This document shows positions 44,435 through 54,748 of a stretch of DNA of 64,000 nt, in pieces. Origin of the DNA: Thalassotalea_H castellviae (GTDB lineage Bacteria > Pseudomonadota > Gammaproteobacteria > Enterobacterales > Alteromonadaceae); assembly GCF_031846185.1 (NCBI RefSeq), contig NZ_JAVRIF010000012.1, forward strand, positions 46,182 through 110,181, written 5' to 3'. Position 1 is the stretch's first letter, and each line of letters begins with the position of its first letter. The position numbers and the translations under genes were made by a program. The notes under the pieces are model-generated. The model ran no database searches and was not told the DNA's origin. It was given only the letters and a program-made list of their open reading frames with translations.

Positions 44435-47400
44435 TTATTCTTTAGAGCCGGATATAAAAGCATATTGTTTGTCCAACTCACTGAAACCTAAACCACTCTT
44501 TTTATGAACCTTAATCTGTACACCTATGCGCTCTTTAAGCGTCTCAACGTGGCTTATCACACCTATCATTTTGCCGTTTGCGTTTAAGTTATCTAACGCA
44601 TCTAACGCAATTTCTAACGTGTCATTATCGAGCGTGCCAAACCCTTCATCTAAAAATAATGAATCTATACTCGTTTTAGCACTTGCCAGATCCGAAAGCG
44701 CTAAAGCAAGCGCTAAACTCACTAAAAAGCTTTCACCGCCAGATAACGTTTTGGTATCGCGTATATGATCTGCTTGCCAAGTATCAATCACTTCTAAAGC
44801 TAAATTTTCTTTATTTTGACACTGTAATTGATAGCGAGCATGTAAGCGTGACAACTGGACATTAGCCAAATGTACTAAATGCTCTAAGGTTAAGCCTTGG
44901 GCAAAACGTCTAAATTTATCACCAGAAGCAGAGCCAATTAAACCATTTAAATATGAAAGATCATCAACATCTATTTGCTGCTTAGCGATTTTATCGATAA
45001 TTTCACTTTGCTTGCAGCGGAGTTTTTCGTCATTCGTTAATTGCTGATTTAACTGTCCTTGTTTTACTTGACCTTGTTTTAATTGCTCGGCCAGTGTCGC
45101 CAATTTTTCTTCAATCACAGTTAATTCAAAAGGCGTAACATTGGTTTCTTCAAGGGTTTTAATTTCACGATTAATCTGCGTTAATTGTTGATTATGTTGA
45201 TTAATAAGGGTATTAGCTTGTTGCGATTGCTCTTTTAACTTTTGAGCTAAACTCGTTAATTGTTGCTTTTCATCACTTGGTAATAAAGCATTAACAAACG
45301 ACGGTTCATCGCTAAAAGTACTCGCTGTTAGTACGTCTTGCCATTGTTTTTCGAGAGAAGCTAAGTGTTTTTCACTTTCTAGCAACTGTTGCTGATTGCT
45401 CCCTATTTTCCCTGTAAGTACCTGATGTTTTTCTTTAATTTTCTCAAAAACATCTTGTATTTCGACTATTTGCTGTTGGATCTTTATTTTAGCAGCAGAT
45501 AATTCGTCCCTAATTTCATTAATCCCTTTTTCACCAACTAAGCTAACTCGTTGTTCTTTTAAGGCTGCCTTTTTATTTGTGATAGCGTCAATGTCTTCAC
45601 GAATACTTTTTAAGTGCTGAGTTAAGCCATTCAGGTTTGATTCTGCTATCGCAAATGCTTGTTCTAGTTTGGTTAAATTTTCAGTCAAAATCGTCTGTTG
45701 TTCAATATTGTGTTTATATTGCGCTAATTGCTGATTTTGGTTATCGAACCAATGCTGAAACCTATCAATATCTAACAAGACTTCAGGTGCAGTTCTGTCA
45801 ATCGACGAATTAGCTTGGATGAAATCAATATTATCTTCAGAAAAATATTGCTTTAGCGACTGACTAAAGAGCTGGTACTCTGTGAGCAAGCTTTCCTTCT
45901 TAGCGCTGAAAACTTCTTTATTTCGTTGTAGTATTGTGAAGTTATTCGCCAGTTGATTATCGATAATATTTATCTGATGTTGAAGTGTGGCAAACTGTTT
46001 TTCATCTACATTTAATTCTGCGGTCAGGTTTTTAATATTTTGCGATAATTCATACACTTGCTTAACATCGTTTTGGCTAAGTTCTAACTGTTTTGACTGT
46101 TGTTTCGTAAATTGGTTAATCACATCTAATTCAGCAATATCGACTTCGACCGGTAAGAGTGTCATTACTTTTTGCCATTCGTCATGTACCCCTTGTTGTT
46201 CAGTTAGGTATTGCTGATGAGTTTGTGTTAATGAGTGTTTCTCGTAGCTGAATTTTTCTTGTTCACTATTGGCTTTATCACCTTGTTGTTTTAATTGCTC
46301 AAGATTTGCTTCCAATTCTGTCAATCGTTGTTGATGGTGATTTTCACTGTGATTAACCTTTTGATATTGTTCGATTAAGGGGTGTTCTTGCGAGCCACAC
46401 AATGGGCAAGCCTCATCAGGTTGAAGTTGTTCACGATGTGCCGTCAAGGATAATATGGTTTTTTGTTGCTCAACAATCACAAATACATCATCTCGTTGAC
46501 GCTTAACTTGACGATATTCTGCTCTAAGTTCTTCAGTTGCTTGGTGATTTACTTGCATGCGCTGTTCAATATCAGCAATGTTGGCCTGTAGTTTAGCCAG
46601 CTCGGTTTTAATTGTTTGATAGCGTTGGGCGTGAGTGATCGCAATAGAAAAATTTGCATGTACACTTTGTAAGTGCTGAATATATTCCTGACAATCTTGT
46701 TCTGATTGACACTTAAGCGATGACAATAAATTAATTTTGTCATTTTCTAAAACCGATAATTGCTCTTTCTTTGTCGAGATAATGTTTTGATGATTAACAA
46801 TCGAATTTGTCAGCGTTTTTTTATTTGACTCTTTGTCTTCATTATCTGCATTTAATTGATTTTGCTCGTTTAAAAGCTGTTTTATCTCTTGTTGTTCTTG
46901 CACTAATTGTTGAAATTGATGTTGCCACAAAGGTAAATTTTCACTCAATAAATGTCGGTGTGGATGAGCAACCGATTGCTCATTTAACAAGCTAAGTTTG
47001 TTTTTTACTTCATGACATTCAGCGGTTAATTGTTGAAGTGTTTTTTCGCCGTTAACTTCTTCCTCTAATGCTTGTTGCTCTTTTTGTTTTAATTGTTTTA
47101 ATTGTTCTGCTTGATGATTCATTTCACTTTCAAGCGGAATGACTTGATTAACCAGTAAATCTTCTGTTTCTTGTTGTGTTTGCGCTTGTTGCTCTTGTTG
47201 ACTGAATAACCTTGATAATTGTTGCTCTTTGGCAGATTTTTCTTCCGTACTTTGTTTTAATGCGTTTTCTAAGTGGCTCGCAGTAGACCTTAAATTATCA
47301 TGAAGCTCTTTTTGACGATAATAAGCTTGATAATCATCTTTTATAAGTGCAGCAGGCTCGGCTAAAGTCAGTTTAGCTAACTCCGTTTTACTGGCTTCTT

Positions 47401-48226
47401 CTTGCTGTTGCGTTTGCACAAGTAATGCCTGTGCTGAGTCTAATAAAGATTGTTGTTCAGTCCGTTGTTGATGAAGTTGTTTTGCCAATAACCATTGTTG
47501 TTGCTGTTGAGTTAAGGTTTTGTCTTGTAACGATAGGTCCTGCAATTGTTTCGTGAGTTCATCAAGTTGTATTTTATCTAACAATTCAATGTCTTGACTT
47601 TGACTTTGTAACCTTTTTAACTCTTCATTGGCTTGTTTATGGTTTTCATATACTTGTTGTGAAATCAAACTATATATTTCGGTACCGGTAAGTTGCTCTA
47701 ACAGTTCGGCTCGGTCTTTATCATGCGCATTTAAAAAAGCAGCAAATTGTCCCTGCGACAGCATCATTGACTTGGTAAAACGGTTAAAATCAAGCCCAGA
47801 AATTTGGGCAATTTCTTGGCGTACATCTGACACTTTACTGGCAATAATTTTCCAGTTATCCCCTTTTTCATCAAATAATGCTAATTCAGCTAACGGTTTT
47901 TGTAAGTTGCCATCAATACTGTTTTTTGCTCGCCTTTGGCTCCAAAACGCGCGATATGCACGACCTTTAATTTCAAATTCAACTTCCGCTAAGCAGTATG
48001 GAGTTTGCCTTGTCATCAATTGATTTTGACTATCAGACACTTTGATCCTTGGAGTTTGATGATAAAGCGCCAGGCATAGGGCATCTAAAATGGTGGTTTT
48101 GCCAGCCCCAGTTGGACCGGTAATAGCAAATAAGGTATTGGCGTTAAAGGGCGATTGGTTAAAGTCAATTTTCCATGCACCTTTTAAAGAATTTATATTC
48201 TCAAAACGTAACGATAAAATTTTCAC
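44435..48226 (-). CDS. sbcC: Exonuclease subunit SbcC
   Basis: A 1263-residue SMC-like ATPase of the SbcCD nuclease, which cleaves hairpins and DNA-protein blocked ends. Walker A GPTGAGKTT lies near residues 37-45. Long glutamine-rich coiled coils flank a zinc hook CPLC (C607, C610). The C-terminal ATPase half has LSGGESFLVSLALALALSDL and DSLFLDEGFGTLD. The start overlaps the sbcD stop by four bases, so the subunits are translationally coupled. It is longer than the E. coli protein (about 1048) because of extended coiled coils. Confidence 0.96.
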   Translation of the reverse strand: MKILSLRFENINSLKGAWKIDFNQSPFNANTLFAITGPTGAGKTTILDALCLALYHQTPRIKVSDSQNQLMTRQTPYCLAEVEFEIKGRAYRAFWSQRRAKNSIDGNLQKPLAELALFDEKGDNWKIIASKVSDVRQEIAQISGLDFNRFTKSMMLSQGQFAAFLNAHDKDRAELLEQLTGTEIYSLISQQVYENHKQANEELKRLQSQSQDIELLDKIQLDELTKQLQDLSLQDKTLTQQQQQWLLAKQLHQQRTEQQSLLDSAQALLVQTQQQEEASKTELAKLTLAEPAALIKDDYQAYYRQKELHDNLRSTASHLENALKQSTEEKSAKEQQLSRLFSQQEQQAQTQQETEDLLVNQVIPLESEMNHQAEQLKQLKQKEQQALEEEVNGEKTLQQLTAECHEVKNKLSLLNEQSVAHPHRHLLSENLPLWQHQFQQLVQEQQEIKQLLNEQNQLNADNEDKESNKKTLTNSIVNHQNIISTKKEQLSVLENDKINLLSSLKCQSEQDCQEYIQHLQSVHANFSIAITHAQRYQTIKTELAKLQANIADIEQRMQVNHQATEELRAEYRQVKRQRDDVFVIVEQQKTILSLTAHREQLQPDEACPLCGSQEHPLIEQYQKVNHSENHHQQRLTELEANLEQLKQQGDKANSEQEKFSYEKHSLTQTHQQYLTEQQGVHDEWQKVMTLLPVEVDIAELDVINQFTKQQSKQLELSQNDVKQVYELSQNIKNLTAELNVDEKQFATLQHQINIIDNQLANNFTILQRNKEVFSAKKESLLTEYQLFSQSLKQYFSEDNIDFIQANSSIDRTAPEVLLDIDRFQHWFDNQNQQLAQYKHNIEQQTILTENLTKLEQAFAIAESNLNGLTQHLKSIREDIDAITNKKAALKEQRVSLVGEKGINEIRDELSAAKIKIQQQIVEIQDVFEKIKEKHQVLTGKIGSNQQQLLESEKHLASLEKQWQDVLTASTFSDEPSFVNALLPSDEKQQLTSLAQKLKEQSQQANTLINQHNQQLTQINREIKTLEETNVTPFELTVIEEKLATLAEQLKQGQVKQGQLNQQLTNDEKLRCKQSEIIDKIAKQQIDVDDLSYLNGLIGSASGDKFRRFAQGLTLEHLVHLANVQLSRLHARYQLQCQNKENLALEVIDTWQADHIRDTKTLSGGESFLVSLALALALSDLASAKTSIDSLFLDEGFGTLDNDTLEIALDALDNLNANGKMIGVISHVETLKERIGVQIKVHKKSGLGFSELDKQYAFISGSKE

Positions 48227-49578
48227 GATACTTCACCATCTTTGGCTGGTTTTAGCGCAACACGTTCTGATCCATCAAGTATTTCTTGCTGTTTCCGCTC
48301 TGATTCTACTTGCGAGACGGTTGTTAAAAACAGTTCGTTTACACGTTGTTTTCTGGCTATTTCTTCATCAGATAACCATGTTTCTTCTGCAAGACGAGTT
48401 TGAAAAACATCGGCTACTTTTAACTCGTCCAAAGTCACTTTTGCTTCGCTAGTGATCATCGATTTCCGTGCTTTCTTGGTTCGGCGGGTTAATAACACAT
48501 CAACCGGATATGCTTGTGTGATTTGTTCAATTTTATGACTTAAATCAGCCAAATAATCAGCACTTTCAATTTCAATATCTAACCAGACATTTTCACCGTT
48601 GGAAATTGCAAGCTTAGCCCCTTCATTACTATCAGCTTGGCTTGAGTCGCTTTCACCGTTATCAATAGTTTCAAGCAATGATTTCACCGCTTGTTCTAAA
48701 TCGTCTAGGTTAGTTTTTATCATCGCCATCGCTTGAAATCGCGGAATAACCAGTGGTTTCACAGTCGATAGTGCCTTTTGATTAAATTCAACTAACAACA
48801 CTTGTTTATCTTGAGAGACTTCATCAAAACTTAGTGGAATAGGCGAGCCGCAATAACGAATATGCTCTGTTTTACCAACCTTTTGGCTTCGATGTATGTG
48901 ACCTAATGCAATGTAATCTGCTTCAGGAAAAGCGCTTGTAGGGAAAGCTTCAAGAGTGCCAATATAAATATCTCGCACTGAATCAGAGCTAGTGACTCCA
49001 ACGGCGGTTAAATGCCCAGTTGCGATAATTGGTGCTTCTCCTTTTGTGATGATTTTCGCTTGCTGATATAACTGTTGGTAATGTGCTGTGATCGCTTGCT
49101 GTAAAGCTTGTTGCTTTTCTTGCGATGATTGACCCGCTTGGCTTAATAAAACATCACGAGGACGAATAAAAGGAATGGCACAAATAACAGCTTGTAAATT
49201 GTCATTGCTATCTTTTATTTCAATTAATTGCTCATTGATATTTTCAGATGCTGTGGTGATCACCCGACACGACAACGCGGATAACACAGCTTTAGATTCA
49301 CTTAACATGGCGACAGAGTCATGATTACCGGCCAAAATAATTAATTGGCAGTTAAGCTGATGAATGTTGACAATAAAATCAAAATACATTTCACGTGCAT
49401 AACTCGGTGGAGTTCCCGTATCAAAGATATCACCTGCTACAATAACCGCATGTATTTGATGCTGACTAACTTGCGCTAATATCCATGTTAAAAATTGCTG
49501 ATGCTCTTGAGCGCGACTCTTTCCATAAAAATATTGGCCAAGGTGCCAATCAGAAGTATGTAAAATACGAAATGCCAT
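48223..49578 (-). CDS. sbcD: Exonuclease subunit SbcD
   Basis: A 451-residue Mre11-type metallophosphoesterase, the nuclease partner of SbcC. All phosphoesterase motifs are present: DWHLG, GDIFD, GNHD, GHLTA and GHIHRSQ. The C-terminal region contains an acidic insertion (DNGESDSSQADSNEGAK) and ends in a tail that likely contacts the SbcC coiled coil. It is longer than E. coli SbcD (400). First gene of the sbcDC operon. Confidence 0.96.
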   Translation of the reverse strand: MAFRILHTSDWHLGQYFYGKSRAQEHQQFLTWILAQVSQHQIHAVIVAGDIFDTGTPPSYAREMYFDFIVNIHQLNCQLIILAGNHDSVAMLSESKAVLSALSCRVITTASENINEQLIEIKDSNDNLQAVICAIPFIRPRDVLLSQAGQSSQEKQQALQQAITAHYQQLYQQAKIITKGEAPIIATGHLTAVGVTSSDSVRDIYIGTLEAFPTSAFPEADYIALGHIHRSQKVGKTEHIRYCGSPIPLSFDEVSQDKQVLLVEFNQKALSTVKPLVIPRFQAMAMIKTNLDDLEQAVKSLLETIDNGESDSSQADSNEGAKLAISNGENVWLDIEIESADYLADLSHKIEQITQAYPVDVLLTRRTKKARKSMITSEAKVTLDELKVADVFQTRLAEETWLSDEEIARKQRVNELFLTTVSQVESERKQQEILDGSERVALKPAKDGEVS

Positions 49579-49721
49579 GAAAAATTAAACTTTAAAAAGA
49601 CGAGTTATTATGGGTGAAATTCTATCTTACTTTACTTAAGATACATATCCTATTTGCAAAATAGCTAAATAACTCGCATATTAAGTTAACTAATTGAATG
49701 GCAATATAAATGAGATGAACA

Positions 49722-50090
49722 ATGAACAATCAAATTGTTTGGGTTGACATCCCTGTTACAAATTTAGATCGCGCTATTGACTTCTATTCAGCCTTGTTAG
49801 CTGGAGAAGTAATAAAACAAACATATAACGAGTTTAACTTTGGTTTACTACCCCATGCCGATACTAGTGTTTCTGGCTGTTTAATCGAATCACCAGTGGA
49901 GCATATTAATGAATTTGGTCCATTGATTTACTTCAATGTTGAGGGACGAATTGCCCAAGCAGTAGAAGTTGCCAAACGTTTTAATGTAAAGATAATCGAA
50001 GAAAAATTTCAAATGGGCGAACACGGTTTTCGCGCAGTAATAAAAGATACCGAAGGAAATAAAATAGCCTTACACAGTTCTGTTGGCTAG
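49722..50090 (+). CDS. VOC family (glyoxalase/bleomycin-resistance fold) protein
   Basis: A 122-residue protein with two beta-alpha-beta-beta-beta units (VWVDIPVTNLDRAIDFYSAL; GPLIYFNVEGRIAQAVEVAK, then FRAVIKDTEGNKIALHS). The VOC fold binds a metal in glyoxalases and dioxygenases, but the metal residues here are incomplete and the function is unknown. It precedes ybaK by 12 bases and is probably co-transcribed with it. Confidence 0.85.
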   Translation: MNNQIVWVDIPVTNLDRAIDFYSALLAGEVIKQTYNEFNFGLLPHADTSVSGCLIESPVEHINEFGPLIYFNVEGRIAQAVEVAKRFNVKIIEEKFQMGEHGFRAVIKDTEGNKIALHSSVG

Positions 50091-50102
50091 CGAATACAAA
50101 AA

Positions 50103-50579
50103 ATGACTCCTGCCGTTAAATTACTCGACAAATTAAAAATAGCTTATCAGTTACATCAATATCATCATGATGAGTCAGCAGCATCATATGGCCTTGAAGC
50201 GGCGGAAAAATTAGCTGTTGATGCCAAAAAAATATTCAAAACGTTGGTAGTTGAAATGGAAAATAAATCGCTAGCAGTAGCAATTGTGCCCGTTGAAAAT
50301 CAATTAACGTTAAAAAATGTCGCTAAAGCGTTGAAATGCAAAAAAGTAACAATGGCTGATCCTAAACGTGTTCAAACCACTACCGGTTATGTGTTAGGTG
50401 GTGTAAGTCCTTTAGGGCAAAAAAAACGTTTAAAGACTGTAATAGATAAGTCTAGCCAACAATTTAGTACAATATTTGTCAGTGGCGGAAAAAGAGGATT
50501 AGAAATTGAGATATCACCTAATGATTTAATCCTCGTACTCAGTGCAATAGTTGGCAATATTAAAACCAATGAGTGTTAG
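50103..50579 (+). CDS. ybaK: Cys-tRNA(Pro) deacylase YbaK
   Basis: A 158-residue YbaK/EbsC editing protein that hydrolyses cysteine mis-attached to tRNA-Pro. Family features are HHDESAASYGLEAAEKL, the lysine in AKKIFKTLVVE, and GGVSPLGQKKRLKTVIDKSS. It acts in trans with prolyl-tRNA synthetase. Its stop overlaps the convergent serine hydrolase gene by four bases. Confidence 0.93.
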   Translation: MTPAVKLLDKLKIAYQLHQYHHDESAASYGLEAAEKLAVDAKKIFKTLVVEMENKSLAVAIVPVENQLTLKNVAKALKCKKVTMADPKRVQTTTGYVLGGVSPLGQKKRLKTVIDKSSQQFSTIFVSGGKRGLEIEISPNDLILVLSAIVGNIKTNEC

Positions 50580-51757
50580 TGACTTCTAGCTAGTCGAAGT
50601 TTATAACCGTGTATCTCAGGTGAATCAGGGTCTAGCAACTCAAGCGCATCGATCATTGCTGCTAATCCAGCCTTATTTGGTGCATTGAAGAAAATAATCA
50701 GCCCATCCCCACTGCCTTGATAATAATAAGCAATAGAAACTACCGTCCAGTTAGTTCCTCTATGACCAATAAGCATATCATCTTCTAATAAAGACATACT
50801 CCAACCTAACCCATAGCCAAGTTTAATCGGGCACAGAATATCATTAGTATCACCGCAATCTATTTCGCGTTGTGTAAATTGAATACCTTGCATAGTGTTT
50901 CTATCATTATTGAGTTTAGGAGGTAAACCATCGCCGTTCATTGAAGAAATCAAAAACTTCGCATAATCGGCTACTGAAATAACCAAATTTGCCGCAGCAG
51001 AATAACTCCCTTCTTTGCTGCAGTACCCTTGAGGATGACAGTAATACCCGTAAAAGTTTCCCTTTTTATCTAGGGGTTTTGCGATTCGATTAAAAAGTTT
51101 CTTATCTACAATAATTGAGGCGTTATCCATACCTAACGGATCAAAAATAGTCGCTTGAACGAGTTGATCGAACGAAACCCCCATTTTGTTTTCAGCATAT
51201 TTTGCCAAATATTCAAATCCTTCTCCTGAATAGCCAAAGGATGTACCGGGCTTATGAATAAAATCTAATTTTCCATCATCAGCGAAATAACGCCAATTCA
51301 TAAATCCACTCATATGAGAAAGTAACATTCTAGGTGTTAAATTATGAACATTTAGGTTGTCCTTGAGATCTGGATCTAGCCAGTAAGGAGCTACTGATTC
51401 ATCTAGCGACAGTTTGCCTTGTGCAACTAGTTTAAGCACTGTTTCTGCGGTTATCGTTTTAGTCAATGATGCAATGTTAAATAATGTATTGGTAGACGCA
51501 GGAACACCGGGAGACTGAAACCCATAATGATTCAGCCAAACAACCTGACGACTTTTAATCAAAGCAACGCCCGCTGTGTTTATTTTGTGCCTGTTAACTA
51601 TTTCGGTAAAAGCTACGTCTAACATTAAGGCCCTAGAATTTGAAATATCTTCAATATCAGTGCGCTTAATTTTTACTTGTCCACTACTACCCATAGCAAC
51701 AAAGGTGCATATTATTACGGCATTAATAAATCGTTTTTTAAATATCATATTATTCAA
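50576..51757 (-). CDS. Exported serine hydrolase (beta-lactamase/class C family)
   Basis: A 393-residue serine hydrolase with an N-terminal signal or anchor (residues 8-25). The catalytic SxxK is in LFNIASLTKTITAE, the second motif is in FGYSGEGFEYLAKY (Tyr-Ser-Gly), and the third is HRGTNW. Members include esterases, D-aminopeptidases and class C beta-lactamases; the YSG and HRG variants make true beta-lactam hydrolysis uncertain. It is convergent with ybaK with a four-base overlap. Confidence 0.85.
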   Translation of the reverse strand: MNNMIFKKRFINAVIICTFVAMGSSGQVKIKRTDIEDISNSRALMLDVAFTEIVNRHKINTAGVALIKSRQVVWLNHYGFQSPGVPASTNTLFNIASLTKTITAETVLKLVAQGKLSLDESVAPYWLDPDLKDNLNVHNLTPRMLLSHMSGFMNWRYFADDGKLDFIHKPGTSFGYSGEGFEYLAKYAENKMGVSFDQLVQATIFDPLGMDNASIIVDKKLFNRIAKPLDKKGNFYGYYCHPQGYCSKEGSYSAAANLVISVADYAKFLISSMNGDGLPPKLNNDRNTMQGIQFTQREIDCGDTNDILCPIKLGYGLGWSMSLLEDDMLIGHRGTNWTVVSIAYYYQGSGDGLIIFFNAPNKAGLAAMIDALELLDPDSPEIHGYKLRLARSH

Positions 51758-51965
51758 CTCAGTATAAATTTAACGCCTCGTTTAGTGCTGTTAATTGTTG
51801 ACTAAAATAACGAACGAAATAAAGTTAGCCAACTGTTTTTAGTCAAAATAGAGTGACTTGTATAACTTTATGTACCAAGCAATATAGGTATTTTATTTTT
51901 TGTAACCTCATATCAAAGTAACACCGACTAAACTAATAGCAGTACTACTTTAATTTTTAAAGATG

Positions 51966-52529
51966 TTACTCATTTAACCGAAGTGTGAGTTTTGCCACTC
52001 TACGCCCTAAATGTTTTGCTGTTGCAAGATCAACTTCATGAACAGAGCCTTTAGTCGCTTGAGAAACGACACCCAATTGGCAACCTAATCTGTTTAGCTT
52101 ATTATTTTCCACACCATAAGATGAAGCTATATTGACCCATAACATTCCATGCTGACTTGCTAAGGTTGACATATATTGTAAGGTACTTGACTGATCACCA
52201 TTTAACCCAGTTCCCGTGGTAAAGCCAGCAGAAATTTTATCAGCCCATTCTTGCTCTTGCCAATATTCACTTGAGGCATCAGCAAAAGCCTTAAATTGAG
52301 CAGAAACACTTCCCATATATGTAGGACTTCCAAAAAGAATTGCATCACATGACTTTAATTGTTGAAATAATTCGGGGTTTTCAAAACGCCCTTCAATTAT
52401 CTCTTGTCCTGCAATTCTATGTAAAATTACAGTTATTCCGTCTTCTTGTTTTATGCCAGAAACAATCGCTTCAGCAATTTTCTCAGTAACATTACTTTCA
52501 GTAAAATATACTATTGCAATACGAGTCAT
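51966..52529 (-). CDS. WrbA-like flavodoxin family protein
   Basis: A 187-residue flavodoxin-fold protein (RIAIVYFTESNVTEKIAEAI; the FMN phosphate loop is TESNVTEK). It continues with FGSPTYMGSVSAQFKAFADA and GFTTGTGLNGDQSSTLQYM, the WrbA/NAD(P)H:quinone oxidoreductase pattern. Such enzymes perform two-electron quinone reduction. No partner gene is adjacent. Confidence 0.85.
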   Translation of the reverse strand: MTRIAIVYFTESNVTEKIAEAIVSGIKQEDGITVILHRIAGQEIIEGRFENPELFQQLKSCDAILFGSPTYMGSVSAQFKAFADASSEYWQEQEWADKISAGFTTGTGLNGDQSSTLQYMSTLASQHGMLWVNIASSYGVENNKLNRLGCQLGVVSQATKGSVHEVDLATAKHLGRRVAKLTLRLNE

Positions 52530-52621
52530 TAATTAGAAATTCCAGTAGTGAAACTTTATGTGTTAAAAATATAGCTGAAATAAACGCAGTTTATTAAGCT
52601 TTGTTTGATCAAAATCAGTTG

Positions 52622-52805
52622 ATTTTATGCGTGGGTCAGTGGTGCATTATTTTTTGTTTCAATAATTGCTCCCCTTATATACGCCAATAATTCTATGTTA
52701 AGTAAAGTGGGCATTGGTTGTCAGTGTTCATGCAACAAGGAAATTGCTTGCGGTAATTTATCACTAATCATTAACCATTCAATAGCTAGAAGCGATTCTA
52801 TTTGA
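52622..52805 (-). pseudogene. Possible gene remnant
   Basis: On the minus strand a frame from 52805 to TAA near 52625 reads about 60 codons with one internal TGA: first a segment containing SLLAIEWLMISDKLPQAISL, then TGA, then LLNIELLAYIRGAIIETKNN. Both halves look like helical protein. I do not know the family. It may be the decayed tail of a gene once located between the MDR reductase and the flavodoxin gene. Nothing else is visible in the 52530-52840 gap. Confidence 0.25.
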
Positions 52806-52840
52806 GGTTAACAGATCTACTTACCTTAAGTTGAACACGA

Positions 52841-53890
52841 TTAAGCATTTGGCTTTAAAATCACTTTTCCGTCACTTTTATGCTTTGCATAATAATCGAG
52901 TGCTGCTGGAAAATCGTCAAAATTTACACTGGCATAAATATCGGTTTGGAAAATCCCTTGTTCAAATAATTTTTGTACTTTTCGGCTTAACGAAATCACT
53001 TGCCATGGTTTCGCATCTCCAATGTATTTTGCTAACCAAAAGCCTTCAATCTTGATATTTCTGAAAATCACATCAGCTACTGAAAATAAGCCACCTACCG
53101 GATCAAACGTTTCTGTTAAACGACCATAAACAATCGCCGTAGCATTATTCGGCATAGCTTTTAACAAATTAGGTGTATCTTCTGCGGCAACAGAATCAAG
53201 CAACACCGTAGCTTTAAACTCTTTACAAGCAAGCCTTAACTTTTCTGAAAAATCATCATTGGTGGTTAATAACACACAATCAGCACCTAGTTTGGTCAGA
53301 ACCTCAACATTACTTTCACTACGCACGGTGGCAATAGTTTTTATACCAAGCATTTTCGCATAGCGGATCACGCCCTTACCTACCTGACTAGCCGCTGCGT
53401 TAATGACGATTGCTTTGGCTTTTAATGCAATAGCGCGGTCAACCAAACATACTGAGGTACAAGGATTAACGATAATGGTTGCCGCTTGTTCGTCAGATAA
53501 CGATGGACGTACCGGCAAACAAAAGTTTGCTTTTGTAATAGCATATTTTGCCCATACACCATCAATACCAGGCTGAGCAGACACCGCAACTCGTTTACCA
53601 ATCAACCATTTCCCATATAAACCGGCATTCGCATCTAGAACAATACCGCAACCTTCAAATCCAACATAAGCACCATTATTAGGCGCCAAACCATATTTAC
53701 CTAACAAATAAACTAAATCTGACGGATTCACAGGTGAAGCCAACATTTTTACTAACACTTGGCCTTTATTCAATTTAGCTAGCGGTTTATCTAATAAGGC
53801 TATTCGAGCAGACGAAGGTAATGATTGATCGTCATTTAATTTTAATGAAAATCCGGTGTTAATTGTTGGTAATGACGTTGATGAAGACAA
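52841..53890 (-). CDS. Zinc-type MDR alcohol dehydrogenase/quinone oxidoreductase
   Basis: A 349-residue medium-chain dehydrogenase/reductase, close to trans-2-enoyl reductases and quinone oxidoreductases (PVNPSDLVYLLGKYG; AYVGFEGCGIVLDANAG). The nucleotide-binding site is IVINAAASQVGKGVIRYAKM. No structural or catalytic zinc ligands are apparent, so it probably uses NADPH to reduce an enone or quinone. It is transcribed alone. Confidence 0.85.
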   Translation of the reverse strand: MSSSTSLPTINTGFSLKLNDDQSLPSSARIALLDKPLAKLNKGQVLVKMLASPVNPSDLVYLLGKYGLAPNNGAYVGFEGCGIVLDANAGLYGKWLIGKRVAVSAQPGIDGVWAKYAITKANFCLPVRPSLSDEQAATIIVNPCTSVCLVDRAIALKAKAIVINAAASQVGKGVIRYAKMLGIKTIATVRSESNVEVLTKLGADCVLLTTNDDFSEKLRLACKEFKATVLLDSVAAEDTPNLLKAMPNNATAIVYGRLTETFDPVGGLFSVADVIFRNIKIEGFWLAKYIGDAKPWQVISLSRKVQKLFEQGIFQTDIYASVNFDDFPAALDYYAKHKSDGKVILKPNA

Positions 53891-54115
53891 AATGAAGCTA
53901 CTCTCATTGGATAAACTAATAGCAGGCTATCAAGTCTTTGTAAGGAATAAAAGCTTAATTATCTGACACCGTGTTAAATGTTGAAATATTGCCATAATAA
54001 TGCGCTTGTTTAATTGAAGAGTCGCAATATATCAATAAGTTATATATAACTCTTAGCATAATTTTTATAAGCCATGTTAATCTTATTGTCAAATGACATG
54101 GTAAAGAGCTTCGTG

Positions 54116-54571
54116 ATGAATTATATCGACATTAATGCCCCTGCAATCAAATCAATTTCTTTAGTTGCTCATGATAATATGAAAGTTGAGCTAATTAATT
54201 GGTGTCAAAAATATCAAGATGCCCTTAAACCTCATACGTTATATGCAACTGGTACAACTGGCTTACATATTGAAAAACAAACTAATCTCGCCATAAACAA
54301 GTTAATTAGTGGTCCGTTAGGTGGCGACCAACAAATTGGTGCATTGATAACCGAACAAAAAATCGACATTATGATTTTCTTTTGGGATCCCTTAGAAGCT
54401 CAGCCTCATGATCCTGATGTAAAAGCACTTTTAAGATTAGCAGCAGTTTGGAATATACCTGTCGCGTGTAATCGTGCCACTGCTGATTTACTGATCACTT
54501 CACCGTTATTTTCGTCAAGCTATGAGAAGTCGATTCCTGATTATCAAGCATATATTGCCTCGAGAAGCTAA
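54116..54571 (+). CDS. mgsA: Methylglyoxal synthase
   Basis: About 151 residues from ATG 54116; ATGs at 54074 and 54098 are also in frame, but similarity starts at INAPAIKSISLVAHDNMK. MgsA converts dihydroxyacetone phosphate to methylglyoxal, a phosphate-overflow bypass of glycolysis. Family motifs are YATGTTGLHIE, ISGPLGGDQQIGALI, WDPLEAQPHDPDVKALLRLA and ATADLL. The final IPDYQAY is standard. A weak hairpin (TAGGAGA/TCTCCTA, 54597-54616) follows. Confidence 0.95.
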   Translation: MNYIDINAPAIKSISLVAHDNMKVELINWCQKYQDALKPHTLYATGTTGLHIEKQTNLAINKLISGPLGGDQQIGALITEQKIDIMIFFWDPLEAQPHDPDVKALLRLAAVWNIPVACNRATADLLITSPLFSSSYEKSIPDYQAYIASRS

Positions 54572-54748
54572 CCAAACTATTGCAACGTTTTAACCTTAGG
54601 AGACGTTTTTCTCCTATTACTTGTCGAATAAACGCTAAGTTTGACAAAAGGCTTATTCATGTCTAAACCTAATTAGGTTACTTATACGGATTCATGTTGT
54701 CGTTAGGAGCTAGTAACAAATGGAACTTCACTTATAAGGATATCAATC

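Noticed and set aside
47628..48023. A 131-codon plus-strand frame within sbcC
   Set aside because: It is antisense to a conserved part of sbcC and shows no family similarity.
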